The notes below the pieces were generated by a model. It did no database searches and had not been told where the DNA came from. It saw only the letters and a list, made by a program, of their open reading frames with translations. Both the position numbers and the translations under genes were made by a program. Shown here in pieces: positions 25,895-33,119 of a stretch of 64,000 nt of DNA. Each line of letters begins with the position of its first letter. Position 1 is the stretch's first letter. Source of the stretch: Alphaproteobacteria bacterium (GTDB taxonomy: Bacteria > Pseudomonadota > Alphaproteobacteria > Rhodobacterales > Rhodobacteraceae); assembly GCA_030424865.1 (NCBI GenBank), contig JAUHVR010000021.1, forward strand, positions 28,629 through 92,628. Reading direction: 5' to 3'.

Positions 25895-25910
25895 GGGGCC
25901 TTCAGGCCCC
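25895..25910. terminator. Hairpin between convergent operons
   Basis: GGGGCC (25895-25900) and GGCCCC (25905-25910) form a perfect 6-bp stem with a TTCA loop. It overlaps the stop codon of the minus-strand hotdog gene and lies 40 bp past the hydrolase stop. It may end both converging transcripts, but there is no clear T-tract. Confidence 0.45.
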
Positions 25911-26261
25911 GACATCCTTGGCCTTGACCAGCGAGCGTCCTTCACACACGACCGTGCCATCCGGCGTTGTGCAGGTCGCCCAAAGGTCCACCAGATGCTT
26001 GTCCCTGCGCAGGCGCGTGATCTCGACCCGCGCGGTCAGATCAGTGTCCAGCGGGGCAGGGGCCGTAAACGCCAGTTCCTGCTTCAGATAGTTGGTTCCG
26101 CCCCCGGGCAGCTCTACCCCCAGCAGATAGGAAAAGAGCGCCGCGATCAGCGGACCCGGGACCCCTTCTACAGCCTCTGCACCGCTGAGGGCGGCGTAAT
26201 CGGCAAGGTCCTGCGCGGTGTAACGCCTTGTGATTTCGGCAAAATCTCCGACCTGCATCAC
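25902..26261 (-). CDS. MaoC-like hotdog protein lacking the hydratase motif
   Basis: A 119-residue single-hotdog protein related to MaoC/FAS1 dehydratases (ITRRYTAQDLADYAALSG, VPGPLIAALFSYLLG, LDTDLTARVEITRLRRDK). The catalytic hydratase-2 motif (GDxNPxH) is absent: after LSG it reads AEAVEG. Its ATG overlaps the stop of the neighbouring MaoC gene, which keeps the motif. Inference: the two form a heterodimer in which this subunit shapes the acyl-CoA pocket, as known for ChsH1-ChsH2-type steroid hydratases. Confidence 0.8.
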   Translation of the reverse strand: MMQVGDFAEITRRYTAQDLADYAALSGAEAVEGVPGPLIAALFSYLLGVELPGGGTNYLKQELAFTAPAPLDTDLTARVEITRLRRDKHLVDLWATCTTPDGTVVCEGRSLVKAKDVGA

Positions 26262-26614
26262 GCGACCCCCGTTTCACCAACCAGCAACTCTGCTCCGTCT
26301 TCCGCACGCACAGCGCGGATCGACAGAACGCCCGGAGCCTCGCCCTTGACCTCTAGCCGAACCGGTTCACCAGTGAAGGTCGGGTTGGGGAACATCATCG
26401 TCTGATTGATCTGCCGGGTGCCGGGGCGCGCGCGCAGCAGCAGGCCCCAAAGCTTGGTGTAGATCAGCATCCCGTGGCTGACGGTCCGACCAAAGGCCGT
26501 CCGGGCCGAAAACTCGGGGTCCACGTGGATCGGGTTGTCGTCGCCGGACAGGCGCGCAAAGGCGTCAAATTCGTCCTGGGTCGGAACCCAAGTTTCGCTC
26601 AGATCGAGGGTCAC
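26258..26614 (-). CDS. MaoC-like (R)-specific enoyl-CoA hydratase subunit, catalytic
   Basis: A 118-residue single-hotdog protein starting with GTG at 26614, which overlaps the stop of the acyl-CoA ligase gene (GTGA). It holds the full hydratase-2 motif FARLSGDDNPIHVDPEFSA, with catalytic Asp and His, and then FGRTVSHGML. Such enzymes hydrate enoyl-CoA esters. The open frame extends far upstream inside the ligase gene, but only the GTG start gives the normal size. It is tightly coupled to the motif-less hotdog gene downstream. Confidence 0.85.
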   Translation of the reverse strand: MTLDLSETWVPTQDEFDAFARLSGDDNPIHVDPEFSARTAFGRTVSHGMLIYTKLWGLLLRARPGTRQINQTMMFPNPTFTGEPVRLEVKGEAPGVLSIRAVRAEDGAELLVGETGVA

Positions 26615-28095
26615 TGCAGTTGCTTCCTCAGTTCGGGTTTGCGGATCTTGCCCGCGGCGGTGCGCGGAAAATCGGTCACCAGATGCACGGACGCGGGCAC
26701 CTTGTAGGCCGCGATGTGGTCGCGGCACCATTGTCGCAGTGCCTGCACATCCGGCGTCGCACCGGGGCGGGGCAGCACGAAAGCCGCGCCAACTTCGCCC
26801 CACTTGGCGTCTGGCACGCCAAGCACGGCGGCCTCGAGCACGTCGTCATGGGCGTGCAGGACGCGTTCGACTTCGGCCGGATAGACGTTTTCACCGCCCG
26901 AGATGAACATGTCCTTGATACGGTCGACGATGAACATGTAGCCATCTTCATCCCGCTGCCCGACGTCGCCGGTTTTCAACCAGCCGTCTTCGGTGAAGGT
27001 GCCGGCAGTGGCCTCGGGGTTTTCAAAATACCCTGGTGTGATGTTCTGCCCGCGCAGCTGGATTTCACCTGACCCTGCAGACTGTCCCGGCACGCCGTCC
27101 AGCCGCACCTCGGTCATCATCTGGGCGCGGCCCACCGACCCGATCTTGGCGGCCGCATTGGCCGGGTCCATCAGGAACACGGTCGGCCCGGTCTCGGTCA
27201 TGCCGAACCCGTTCAGCACCGAGACGCCCAGATCGGCAAAGAAATGGATCAAGGGCTCGGGCAGGGGGGCTCCGCCACATCCGCAGCGCAGCTGTGTCCA
27301 GTCGATGTCGCGTACCCCTTCCATCAGGCTGAAGGCCTGATAGATCGCGGGGACGCCGAAAAACTGGGTCACCTCTCCGGCCTTGATCAGCTTGAACAGC
27401 GTCTCGGGCTCGAACTTGGGAAGGACCGTCGAGCTGCCGCCATTCAGGAAAAGCGGCAGGGTGTACAGATTGATCCCGGCGGTGTGAAACAACGGCAGGA
27501 AATTCACGGACCGGTCCGCGCCGGTCAGGCCGACGGCCTGCCCGATGTTGACCGCGTTGGCCCAGCACATGCGCAGGGTCTGGATCACCGCCTTGGGTCG
27601 CCCCGTGGTGCCCGAGGTGAACAGCAGGTACCAGGTCCGATCCATCGGCACCGGGTCAGCCAGCGCGGGCCCGCCATTGCGGACCCAGGTGGTCAGGGTG
27701 CCCTCGATGTCGACCAGTTCGGCCGAGGTCGCCTCTGACACCTCTGCGGCAACAGAAGCATGGGTGCTGTCGTGCAGGATCACGCGGGGGCGGATCGGCT
27801 CAAGTGTCTCGACCAGTTCGGGGGCAGGTTGACGCCAGTTCAACGGGCAAAGAATGATACCGGTTTTCAGGCAGGCCAGTAGGGTGACAAAAAACTCGAC
27901 CCGGTTGTGGCAAAGGATCGCCAGACGGTCGCCGCTCTCCAACCCCATGTTGCCCAGCCCGTGGGCGACGGCGTTGGCGGCGTCGTTGACGTCGCGAAAG
28001 CTCCACTCCGTGTCAGTGCCAAGGTCGCGAAAGGCCAGCGCGTCGGGCGAAATCTCGGCGCGTTTGGCGGCGGGGTCGGGATAGGTGTCATGCAT
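26611..28095 (-). CDS. Acyl-CoA synthetase / AMP-dependent ligase
   Basis: A 494-residue ANL-superfamily ligase: P-loop YLLFTSGTTGRPKAVIQ near residue 150, core motif NGFGMTETGP, motif YMFIVDRIKDMFISGGENVYPAEVE, and the C-terminal catalytic Lys in PRTAAGKIRKPEL. It makes an acyl-adenylate and then the CoA thioester. The start ATG at 28095 overlaps the end of the enoyl-CoA isomerase gene by 8 bp. The substrate cannot be read from the sequence; context suggests it is the acid imported by the convergent Liv system. Confidence 0.92.
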   Translation of the reverse strand: MHDTYPDPAAKRAEISPDALAFRDLGTDTEWSFRDVNDAANAVAHGLGNMGLESGDRLAILCHNRVEFFVTLLACLKTGIILCPLNWRQPAPELVETLEPIRPRVILHDSTHASVAAEVSEATSAELVDIEGTLTTWVRNGGPALADPVPMDRTWYLLFTSGTTGRPKAVIQTLRMCWANAVNIGQAVGLTGADRSVNFLPLFHTAGINLYTLPLFLNGGSSTVLPKFEPETLFKLIKAGEVTQFFGVPAIYQAFSLMEGVRDIDWTQLRCGCGGAPLPEPLIHFFADLGVSVLNGFGMTETGPTVFLMDPANAAAKIGSVGRAQMMTEVRLDGVPGQSAGSGEIQLRGQNITPGYFENPEATAGTFTEDGWLKTGDVGQRDEDGYMFIVDRIKDMFISGGENVYPAEVERVLHAHDDVLEAAVLGVPDAKWGEVGAAFVLPRPGATPDVQALRQWCRDHIAAYKVPASVHLVTDFPRTAAGKIRKPELRKQLQ

Positions 28096-28864
28096 GGGTG
28101 GCCGCCTTTGGTGCTTGAACAAAGCGTTGCATGCCCGCGATGACTTCGGGCGCTTCTATACGATCGACAAAGGCCCGCGTTTCGGCATCAAGCCGCGCGC
28201 GCACCGCTGACAGACGCGGCGCGTCCCACAAGAGCCGTTTGGCCGTCAGTCGTGCCGACATCACGTCCTTGTCCAATAACGCCAAAGCGGCGTCTTCGGG
28301 CCTGTCCGAGACGTCCGACAACACGCCCAATGCGCGTAGCTCTTGCGCGTCGAGACGTTGATCCGCGTGCAACAGGGTCTGGGTCCGTCCCAGACCGATG
28401 CGCTCTGGCAGGATTGCGGTCCATCCGCCATCCGGCGCAAAGCCGACCTTGGCATAATAGGCCTGAAGGAACACATCCGGCGCGCCAACGACCAGATCCG
28501 AGGCAAAGATCAGCCCGCAGCTTCCGCCGGTCACGGCACCGCGGGGCGCCGCCACGATCAACGCCGGCAGTGTGATCAACCGATAAACAAGATCCTGAAG
28601 CCGGCCGACCAGCTCTTGCGCATAGGCGCGCGCATCGCCGGCCTCTTGCTGTCGCAGAAAGGCCAGAACGTCGCCACCTGTGGAAAAGTTGCGGCCTCCG
28701 GTCAACAGGATTGCGTCAACGCCCTCGGCACTGTCCAACGCGTCGTTCAATGCCTGCAACAAGGACAGGGTGAGCGCATTGGCACGTGGTGCTGTCATGC
28801 GAAGCGTCGCAACCCGGGTGCCATTTGCGCGGGTCGCCACCGATGTCTGTACCTGATCCGTCAC
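28088..28864 (-). CDS. Enoyl-CoA hydratase/isomerase (crotonase) family protein, PaaG-like
   Basis: A 258-residue crotonase. Oxyanion-hole regions are GGRNFSTGGDVLAFL and APRGAVTGGSCGLIFASDLV. The second catalytic region reads KVGFAPDGGWTAILPERIG: Asp sits where PaaG-type isomerases have Asp and ordinary hydratases have Glu. This suggests double-bond isomerisation rather than plain hydration. The start overlaps the tetR stop (ATGA), and the end overlaps the ligase start. Confidence 0.88.
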   Translation of the reverse strand: MTDQVQTSVATRANGTRVATLRMTAPRANALTLSLLQALNDALDSAEGVDAILLTGGRNFSTGGDVLAFLRQQEAGDARAYAQELVGRLQDLVYRLITLPALIVAAPRGAVTGGSCGLIFASDLVVGAPDVFLQAYYAKVGFAPDGGWTAILPERIGLGRTQTLLHADQRLDAQELRALGVLSDVSDRPEDAALALLDKDVMSARLTAKRLLWDAPRLSAVRARLDAETRAFVDRIEAPEVIAGMQRFVQAPKAATHA

Positions 28865-29451
28865 GGCTTGATGCCCTTGGTGATCAGTTTCATCGCCTCT
28901 TCAACGACGTGATCGATGTCGGGTTCGGAATCCCACAGTACAAATCTGTCGCCAAGGGTCTTTGAGATGCCCATCAACATCCAGGCGCGCACTTCGGCGT
29001 CGCCGGGTGTCAGCTCGCCGCTGTCCTGAGCGGCTTGCAGGCCAACGGCATAGGCTTTGCCGAAGTCCGAGAAGTAGGCCTGATAAGCTTCGGGGTCGAC
29101 GAACCGCGCTTCCTCGACGATGCGATAAAGGGTCGGACGCTCTGCCACGAAGGTCAGGAAGGCGCGCAGACCGGCTTCTTCCGAGGCGATCCGGTCAGGC
29201 GCACCTGCCACGGCCTCGCTCATGATCGCGCGGGTGACGCGGCCCATTTCCAGGACCAATTCTCGAAAGATTTCTTCTTTCGATGCGAAATAGATGTAGA
29301 ACGTGCCCTGAGCCGTGCCCGCCGTGCGGGTGATGTCGGCGATCGAGGCGGCAGAAAACCCTTTTTCGCCGATGACCTTTTCGGCGGATTCCAGGATCTG
29401 GGCGCGTCGCGCTGCGCCGCGCTTGGTTCGGGTGGGGGGCTGCGTGTTCAT
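28861..29451 (-). CDS. TetR-family transcriptional repressor
   Basis: A 196-residue regulator. The N-terminal TetR helix-turn-helix spans about residues 13-60 (ILESAEKVIGEKGFSAASIA, then TAQGTFYIYFASKEEIF). A helical C-terminal ligand domain follows, of the type that binds small acids or acyl-CoA. It is first in the operon tetR-isomerase-ligase-maoC-maoC. A palindrome-like site lies directly upstream at 29465-29480 and its close copy is in the promoter of the Liv operon. I infer that it represses both and is released by the imported compound or its CoA ester. Confidence 0.9.
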   Translation of the reverse strand: MNTQPPTRTKRGAARRAQILESAEKVIGEKGFSAASIADITRTAGTAQGTFYIYFASKEEIFRELVLEMGRVTRAIMSEAVAGAPDRIASEEAGLRAFLTFVAERPTLYRIVEEARFVDPEAYQAYFSDFGKAYAVGLQAAQDSGELTPGDAEVRAWMLMGISKTLGDRFVLWDSEPDIDHVVEEAMKLITKGIKP

Positions 29452-29461
29452 AAATTATGAA

Positions 29462-29480
29462 TAGTGAATCACTTGTCATG
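29462..29480 (-). promoter_or_regulatory. Candidate TetR operator in the tetR promoter
   Basis: TGAATCACTTGTCATG at 29465-29480 matches 13 of 16 bases of the site upstream of the Liv operon (20174-20189). A local palindrome AGTGAATCACT (29463-29473) is centred on TGAATCA, the same core. It begins 12-14 bp upstream of the tetR ATG, a normal place for autorepression. Confidence 0.6.
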
Positions 29481-29503
29481 TTGCAAGGATTTTGAGCATC
29501 CGC

Positions 29504-29521
29504 TTGGCGTTTGGACTGCTT
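29504..29521 (+). promoter_or_regulatory. Candidate sigma-54 promoter for nasT
   Basis: TTGGCGTTTGGACTGCTT has GG (29506-29507) and GC (29518-29519) separated by exactly 10 nt, the invariant spacing of -24/-12 promoters. Nitrogen-controlled genes often use sigma-54. No NtrC binding site was recognised nearby and the -12 element is imperfect, so this is tentative. Confidence 0.3.
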
Positions 29522-29637
29522 AAATATCGGGCAATGATCGGACCTGCGCATGTAAATTGATCGAACGCGGTCATTTTCGAGCGCCCGCATCGCCACGTGA
29601 CGTTTCCATTGCCCCCGAAACCGGCCACGCGGTGGGC

Positions 29638-30222
29638 ATGGAACATCGACTGAAAATTGTGGTGGTCGAGGCCGACGAGGCCCGCGCGCGCGAGATTATC
29701 GACGCGTTGCGCGAAGGCGGCTGGGCCGATGTCACGGTGATCGGCAACGACTCTGCGCTGACCCGGACCCTGAACGAAACCGACCCGGATCTTGTCCTGA
29801 TCGACCTTGAAAACCCACGTCGCGACAGCCTTGAAAACCTGTCCGAAGTCTCGGGCGCGCGTCAGCGCCCCGTGGCGATGTTTGTCGACCAGTCCGAGCC
29901 GGGTCTGACGGCGGCGGCGGTAAATGCCGGACTGAGCGCCTATGTGGTGGGCGGCCTGTCGCGGGAGCGCATTCGGCCGATCCTGGAAACCGCGATTGCC
30001 CGGTTCCGGGTCATGAGCAAGATGCAGTCAGAGCTTGATGCGGCCAAGGCCGCGCTGGCAGAGCGCAAGACCATCGACCGCGCCAAGGGGCTGTTGATCC
30101 AGGCCAAGGGGCTGAGCGAGGACGAAGCCTATCGGCTTCTGCGCAAGACGGCGATGGATCAGGGCAAACGGGTGGTCGAGGTGGCGCAAGCCCTGGTCAC
30201 GGCCTCGGAGTTGCTGCGATGA
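29638..30222 (+). CDS. nasT: Nitrate/nitrite-responsive antiterminator NasT (ANTAR)
   Basis: A 194-residue protein. The N-terminal receiver-like domain (LKIVVVEADEARAREIIDAL, then DLVLIDLENP) is followed by a coiled linker and an ANTAR RNA-binding domain (IDRAKGLLIQAKGLSEDEAY ... KTAMDQGKRVVEVAQAL). In Paracoccus and Azotobacter, NasT binds the nas leader RNA to prevent termination and is held inactive by NasS. The fitting leader lies at 31486-31616. I chose the ATG at 29638; a GTG two codons earlier is possible. The stop overlaps the nasS ATG. Confidence 0.92.
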   Translation: MEHRLKIVVVEADEARAREIIDALREGGWADVTVIGNDSALTRTLNETDPDLVLIDLENPRRDSLENLSEVSGARQRPVAMFVDQSEPGLTAAAVNAGLSAYVVGGLSRERIRPILETAIARFRVMSKMQSELDAAKAALAERKTIDRAKGLLIQAKGLSEDEAYRLLRKTAMDQGKRVVEVAQALVTASELLR

Positions 30223-31382
30223 AAGCCACACGGATTTCCCTGGGATTTGTGCCCCTGGTCGATAGCGCCAGCCTGATCATCGCCCATGAACTGGAATTTG
30301 CCGCGCAAGAGGGGTTGGAACTGGATCTGCGCAAGCAGCCGTCGTGGTCGGCCCTGCGCGACTTGCTTGCGCTGGGGCATCTGGATGCCGCCCATATCCT
30401 GTCGCCCTTGCCGATCGCCATGTCCCTTGGGCTGGGGGGGTATCAGGCCGCGGTCGATGCGCTGATGGTTCTTTCGGTCAACGGCAACGTTGTTGGGGCC
30501 AGCTCCGAGATGATTGCGAAGATGCGCGCAGTGGGGTGGTCGTCTGACCTGTCGAACCCGCGTGCTGCGGCGCAGGCGTTGAAGGCTGCGAATGACGCGC
30601 CGCTGACGTTCGGCGTGCCGTTCCCCTTTTCCATGCACCGCGAACTGGTTGAATATTGGTTGCGCAAGACCGGTATCTCGCTGGATGTGCGCATCGTGCC
30701 GCCGCCGATGATGGCCGAAGCCCTGGCCGCGGGTGAGATTGATGCCTTCTGTGTCGGCGAACCCTGGGGCAGCCGGGCCGTGGACAGCGAGGCCGGAGAA
30801 ATCATATTGCCCGGCAGTGCGATCTGGAGCTTTGCACCGGAAAAGGTTCTGGCCGCGCGCCGGGACTGGATCGAGGCGAACCCGGTCGAGACGGCCGCCC
30901 TGATGCGGGCGGTCTATGCCGCCTCTCAGTGGCTGGGCAAGGCGGACAATCGTCTGATCGCAACCGAGATCCTGTCGCGCAGTGACTACCTGGGGCTGCC
31001 GGCGGATGTGATCGAGCGGGCAATGACCGGGCATCTGCTGACGCAGGCGAGGTCGCTCGGCCAGTCGGTCGAGGGCTTTCTGATCTTCCACGACAGCGCG
31101 GCGACCTTCCCCTGGCGCTCTCAGGCCAGCTGGATCGGTGCGCGCATCGCAGAGCGGCTCAAGCTGGATCCGGCCGAGGCGCGTCGCGTCTCGCGCGAGT
31201 GTTTCCGAACGGATCTTTACCGCAAGATCCTGGGCCCCGAAGGCGTGGATCTGCCGGGCGCGTCTGACAAGCTGGAGGGGGCGCTCGCCCATCCGACCGA
31301 GGTCGCCTCGGCCCGGGGCGAGATGATTCTCGGTCCTGACCGTTTCTTTGACGGCGCGGTTTTCGACCCTTTCCAGAAATAG
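30219..31382 (+). CDS. nasS: Nitrate/nitrite sensor NasS
   Basis: A 387-residue protein of the NrtA/CmpA binding-protein fold (LGFVPLVDSASLIIAHELEF; FGVPFPFSMHRELVEYWLRK; GEIDAFCVGEPWGSRAV). It has no signal peptide, so it stays in the cytoplasm as a sensor rather than a transport protein. In the known system NasS sequesters NasT until nitrate or nitrite binds. Its start overlaps nasT (ATGA), as expected for a stoichiometric pair. Confidence 0.92.
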   Translation: MKATRISLGFVPLVDSASLIIAHELEFAAQEGLELDLRKQPSWSALRDLLALGHLDAAHILSPLPIAMSLGLGGYQAAVDALMVLSVNGNVVGASSEMIAKMRAVGWSSDLSNPRAAAQALKAANDAPLTFGVPFPFSMHRELVEYWLRKTGISLDVRIVPPPMMAEALAAGEIDAFCVGEPWGSRAVDSEAGEIILPGSAIWSFAPEKVLAARRDWIEANPVETAALMRAVYAASQWLGKADNRLIATEILSRSDYLGLPADVIERAMTGHLLTQARSLGQSVEGFLIFHDSAATFPWRSQASWIGARIAERLKLDPAEARRVSRECFRTDLYRKILGPEGVDLPGASDKLEGALAHPTEVASARGEMILGPDRFFDGAVFDPFQK

Positions 31383-31485
31383 CGCTCAAAAATGCGGCAG
31401 TGCAGAAACTTGGGGCAAAAACTTCTCTGAAATACAGCTTTGCGACTTCCGCGGCGCCGCAGCAGATGGATTAATAAGGGTCAAC

Positions 31486-31536
31486 GCGGTCAGGCAAGGA
31501 TGTCTGCCGCTACATAGGACCCCGCTGCAGGGGTCT
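31486..31536 (+). ncRNA. ANTAR-type two-hairpin leader of the nitrate operon
   Basis: Hairpin P1: CAGGC (31491-31495), hexaloop AAGGAT, GTCTG (31502-31506), extended by GCGG (31486-31489)/CCGC (31507-31510) with one bulge. Hairpin P2: GACCCC (31518-31523), hexaloop GCTGCA, GGGGTC (31530-31535). ANTAR proteins bind paired stem-loops with six-base loops having A at position 1 and G at position 4. P1 fits fully; P2 has G4 but G instead of A at position 1. A strong terminator follows at 31550-31616. Confidence 0.75.
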
Positions 31537-31549
31537 GAACAGAGCAATG

Positions 31550-31616
31550 CCGCTCATCCCGCTTGGTGCCGCCTCCTCCTCCCTTAGGCACGCACGCGGA
31601 ATGAGCGGTTTTTTTT
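31550..31616 (+). terminator. Leader terminator controlled by NasT
   Basis: CCGCTCAT (31550-31557) pairs with ATGAGCGG (31601-31608), with further inner pairs CCGC/GCGG and GTGCC/GGCAC. Eight T residues follow at 31609-31616. It lies between the two-hairpin leader and nrtA, where it would stop transcription unless NasT is bound. Confidence 0.85.
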
Positions 31617-31657
31617 GTTTTTGCGGTGTGGGAACCGCGCAAAAGAGGACCTGACGA

Positions 31658-33025
31658 ATGAAACGCATTGCCGCCTTGGCACTTGCCACGACTGCCCTGA
31701 CCAGCACGGCTGCGCTGGCAGAACTGGAGCTCGAAAAGGACGTTCTGACCTTTGGCTTCATCAAACTGACCGACATGGCGCCACTGGCCGTAGCCTACGA
31801 GCAGGGCTATTTCGATGACGAAGGCCTGTTTGTAACGCTGGAAGCCCAGGCAAACTGGAAGGTTCTGCTGGATGGCGTGATCTCGGGCACCCTCGACGGT
31901 GCGCACATGCTGGCCGGTCAGCCCCTGGCGGCAACCATCGGCTTCGGCACCGAGGCGCACATCATCACGCCCTTCTCGATGGACCTGAACGGCAACGGCA
32001 TCACCGTGTCGAACGAGGTCTGGGAGCTGATGAAGCCGAATATCCCGAAAATGGACGACGGTCGCCCGATGCACCCGATCTCGGCTTCGGCTCTGGCGCC
32101 GGTGGTCGAGAAGTTCAACAGCGAAGGCAAGCCCTTCAACATGGGCATGGTCTTCCCGGTTTCGACCCACAACTACGAACTGCGCTACTGGCTGGCGGCT
32201 GGCGGCCTGCACCCGGGATATTACTCGCCCGAGAACGTGACCGGCCAGATCGGTGCCGACGTGTTCCTGAGCGTGACGCCTCCGCCGCAGATGCCGGCAA
32301 CCCTGGAAGCGGGCACAATCTATGGCTATTGCGTTGGGGAACCGTGGAACCAGCAGGCTGTCTTCAAGGGCATCGGTGTTCCGGTCATCACCGACTACCA
32401 GCTGTGGAGGAACAACCCCGAGAAGGTCTTTGGCATTTCGGCGGAATTCCAGGCCGAAAACCCGAACACCACGCTGGCTGTGACCAAGGCGCTGATCCGT
32501 GCGGCCATGTGGCTGGATGAGAACGACAACGCCAACCGCCCCGAGGCGGTCGAGATCCTGAGCCGTGCTGAATACGTGGGCGCGGACTACGAAGTGATCG
32601 CAAACTCGATGACCGGTTTCTTCGAGTTCGAAAAAGGCGACAAGCGGGACATCCCCGACTTCAACGTGTTCTTCCGCTACAACGCGACCTATCCCTTCTA
32701 TTCGGATGCGGTCTGGTACCTGACCCAGATGCGCCGTTGGGGTCAGATCCCCGAAGCCAAGCCGGACAGCTGGTATGACGAAGTGGCCAAGTCGGTCTAC
32801 AAACCCGAGATCTATCTGGAGGCGGCACGCCTGCTGGTCGAAGAAGGTCTGGCGGACGAGGCGGACTTCCCCTGGGACAGCGATGGGTACAAGGCGCCGA
32901 CACCGGCTGCCGACATCATCGACGGCATCGAATATGATGGCCGGTTCCCGAACGCCTACCTGGAAAGCCTGCCGATCGGCCTGAAAGGTGAGCAGATCGT
33001 CGTCGGCACCGACGTCAAAGGCTAA
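31658..33025 (+). CDS. nrtA: Nitrate-binding protein of the ABC importer (NrtA/NasF type)
   Basis: A 455-residue protein with a signal peptide (1 to about 21, ending AALA) and the NrtA/CmpA fold ([72 protein letters not shown]). There is no lipobox, so it is a soluble periplasmic binding protein delivering nitrate/nitrite to NrtB. The ATG follows a GAGGACCTGACGA ribosome-binding region. It is the first gene after the NasT-controlled terminator and resembles the cytoplasmic sensor NasS encoded upstream. Confidence 0.92.
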   Translation: MKRIAALALATTALTSTAALAELELEKDVLTFGFIKLTDMAPLAVAYEQGYFDDEGLFVTLEAQANWKVLLDGVISGTLDGAHMLAGQPLAATIGFGTEAHIITPFSMDLNGNGITVSNEVWELMKPNIPKMDDGRPMHPISASALAPVVEKFNSEGKPFNMGMVFPVSTHNYELRYWLAAGGLHPGYYSPENVTGQIGADVFLSVTPPPQMPATLEAGTIYGYCVGEPWNQQAVFKGIGVPVITDYQLWRNNPEKVFGISAEFQAENPNTTLAVTKALIRAAMWLDENDNANRPEAVEILSRAEYVGADYEVIANSMTGFFEFEKGDKRDIPDFNVFFRYNATYPFYSDAVWYLTQMRRWGQIPEAKPDSWYDEVAKSVYKPEIYLEAARLLVEEGLADEADFPWDSDGYKAPTPAADIIDGIEYDGRFPNAYLESLPIGLKGEQIVVGTDVKG

Positions 33026-33033
33026 GCCCTGAT

Positions 33034-33084
33034 GGGATGGCGGGTTACGCGCGTGCCAAGGCACGACGCCCCACCCGCCATCCC
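33034..33084 (+). promoter_or_regulatory. Large hairpin between nrtA and nrtB
   Basis: GGGATGGCGGGT (33034-33045) and ACCCGCCATCCC (33073-33084) form a perfect 12-bp stem, capped by a second perfect stem CGTGCC/GGCACG (33052-33057/33060-33065). No T-tract follows. It probably blocks 3' exonucleases, so that nrtA mRNA outlasts the permease message. Confidence 0.65.
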
Positions 33085-33119
33085 GCAATTTCCCGCATAT
33101 CGCGTGACCGGAGCACATC

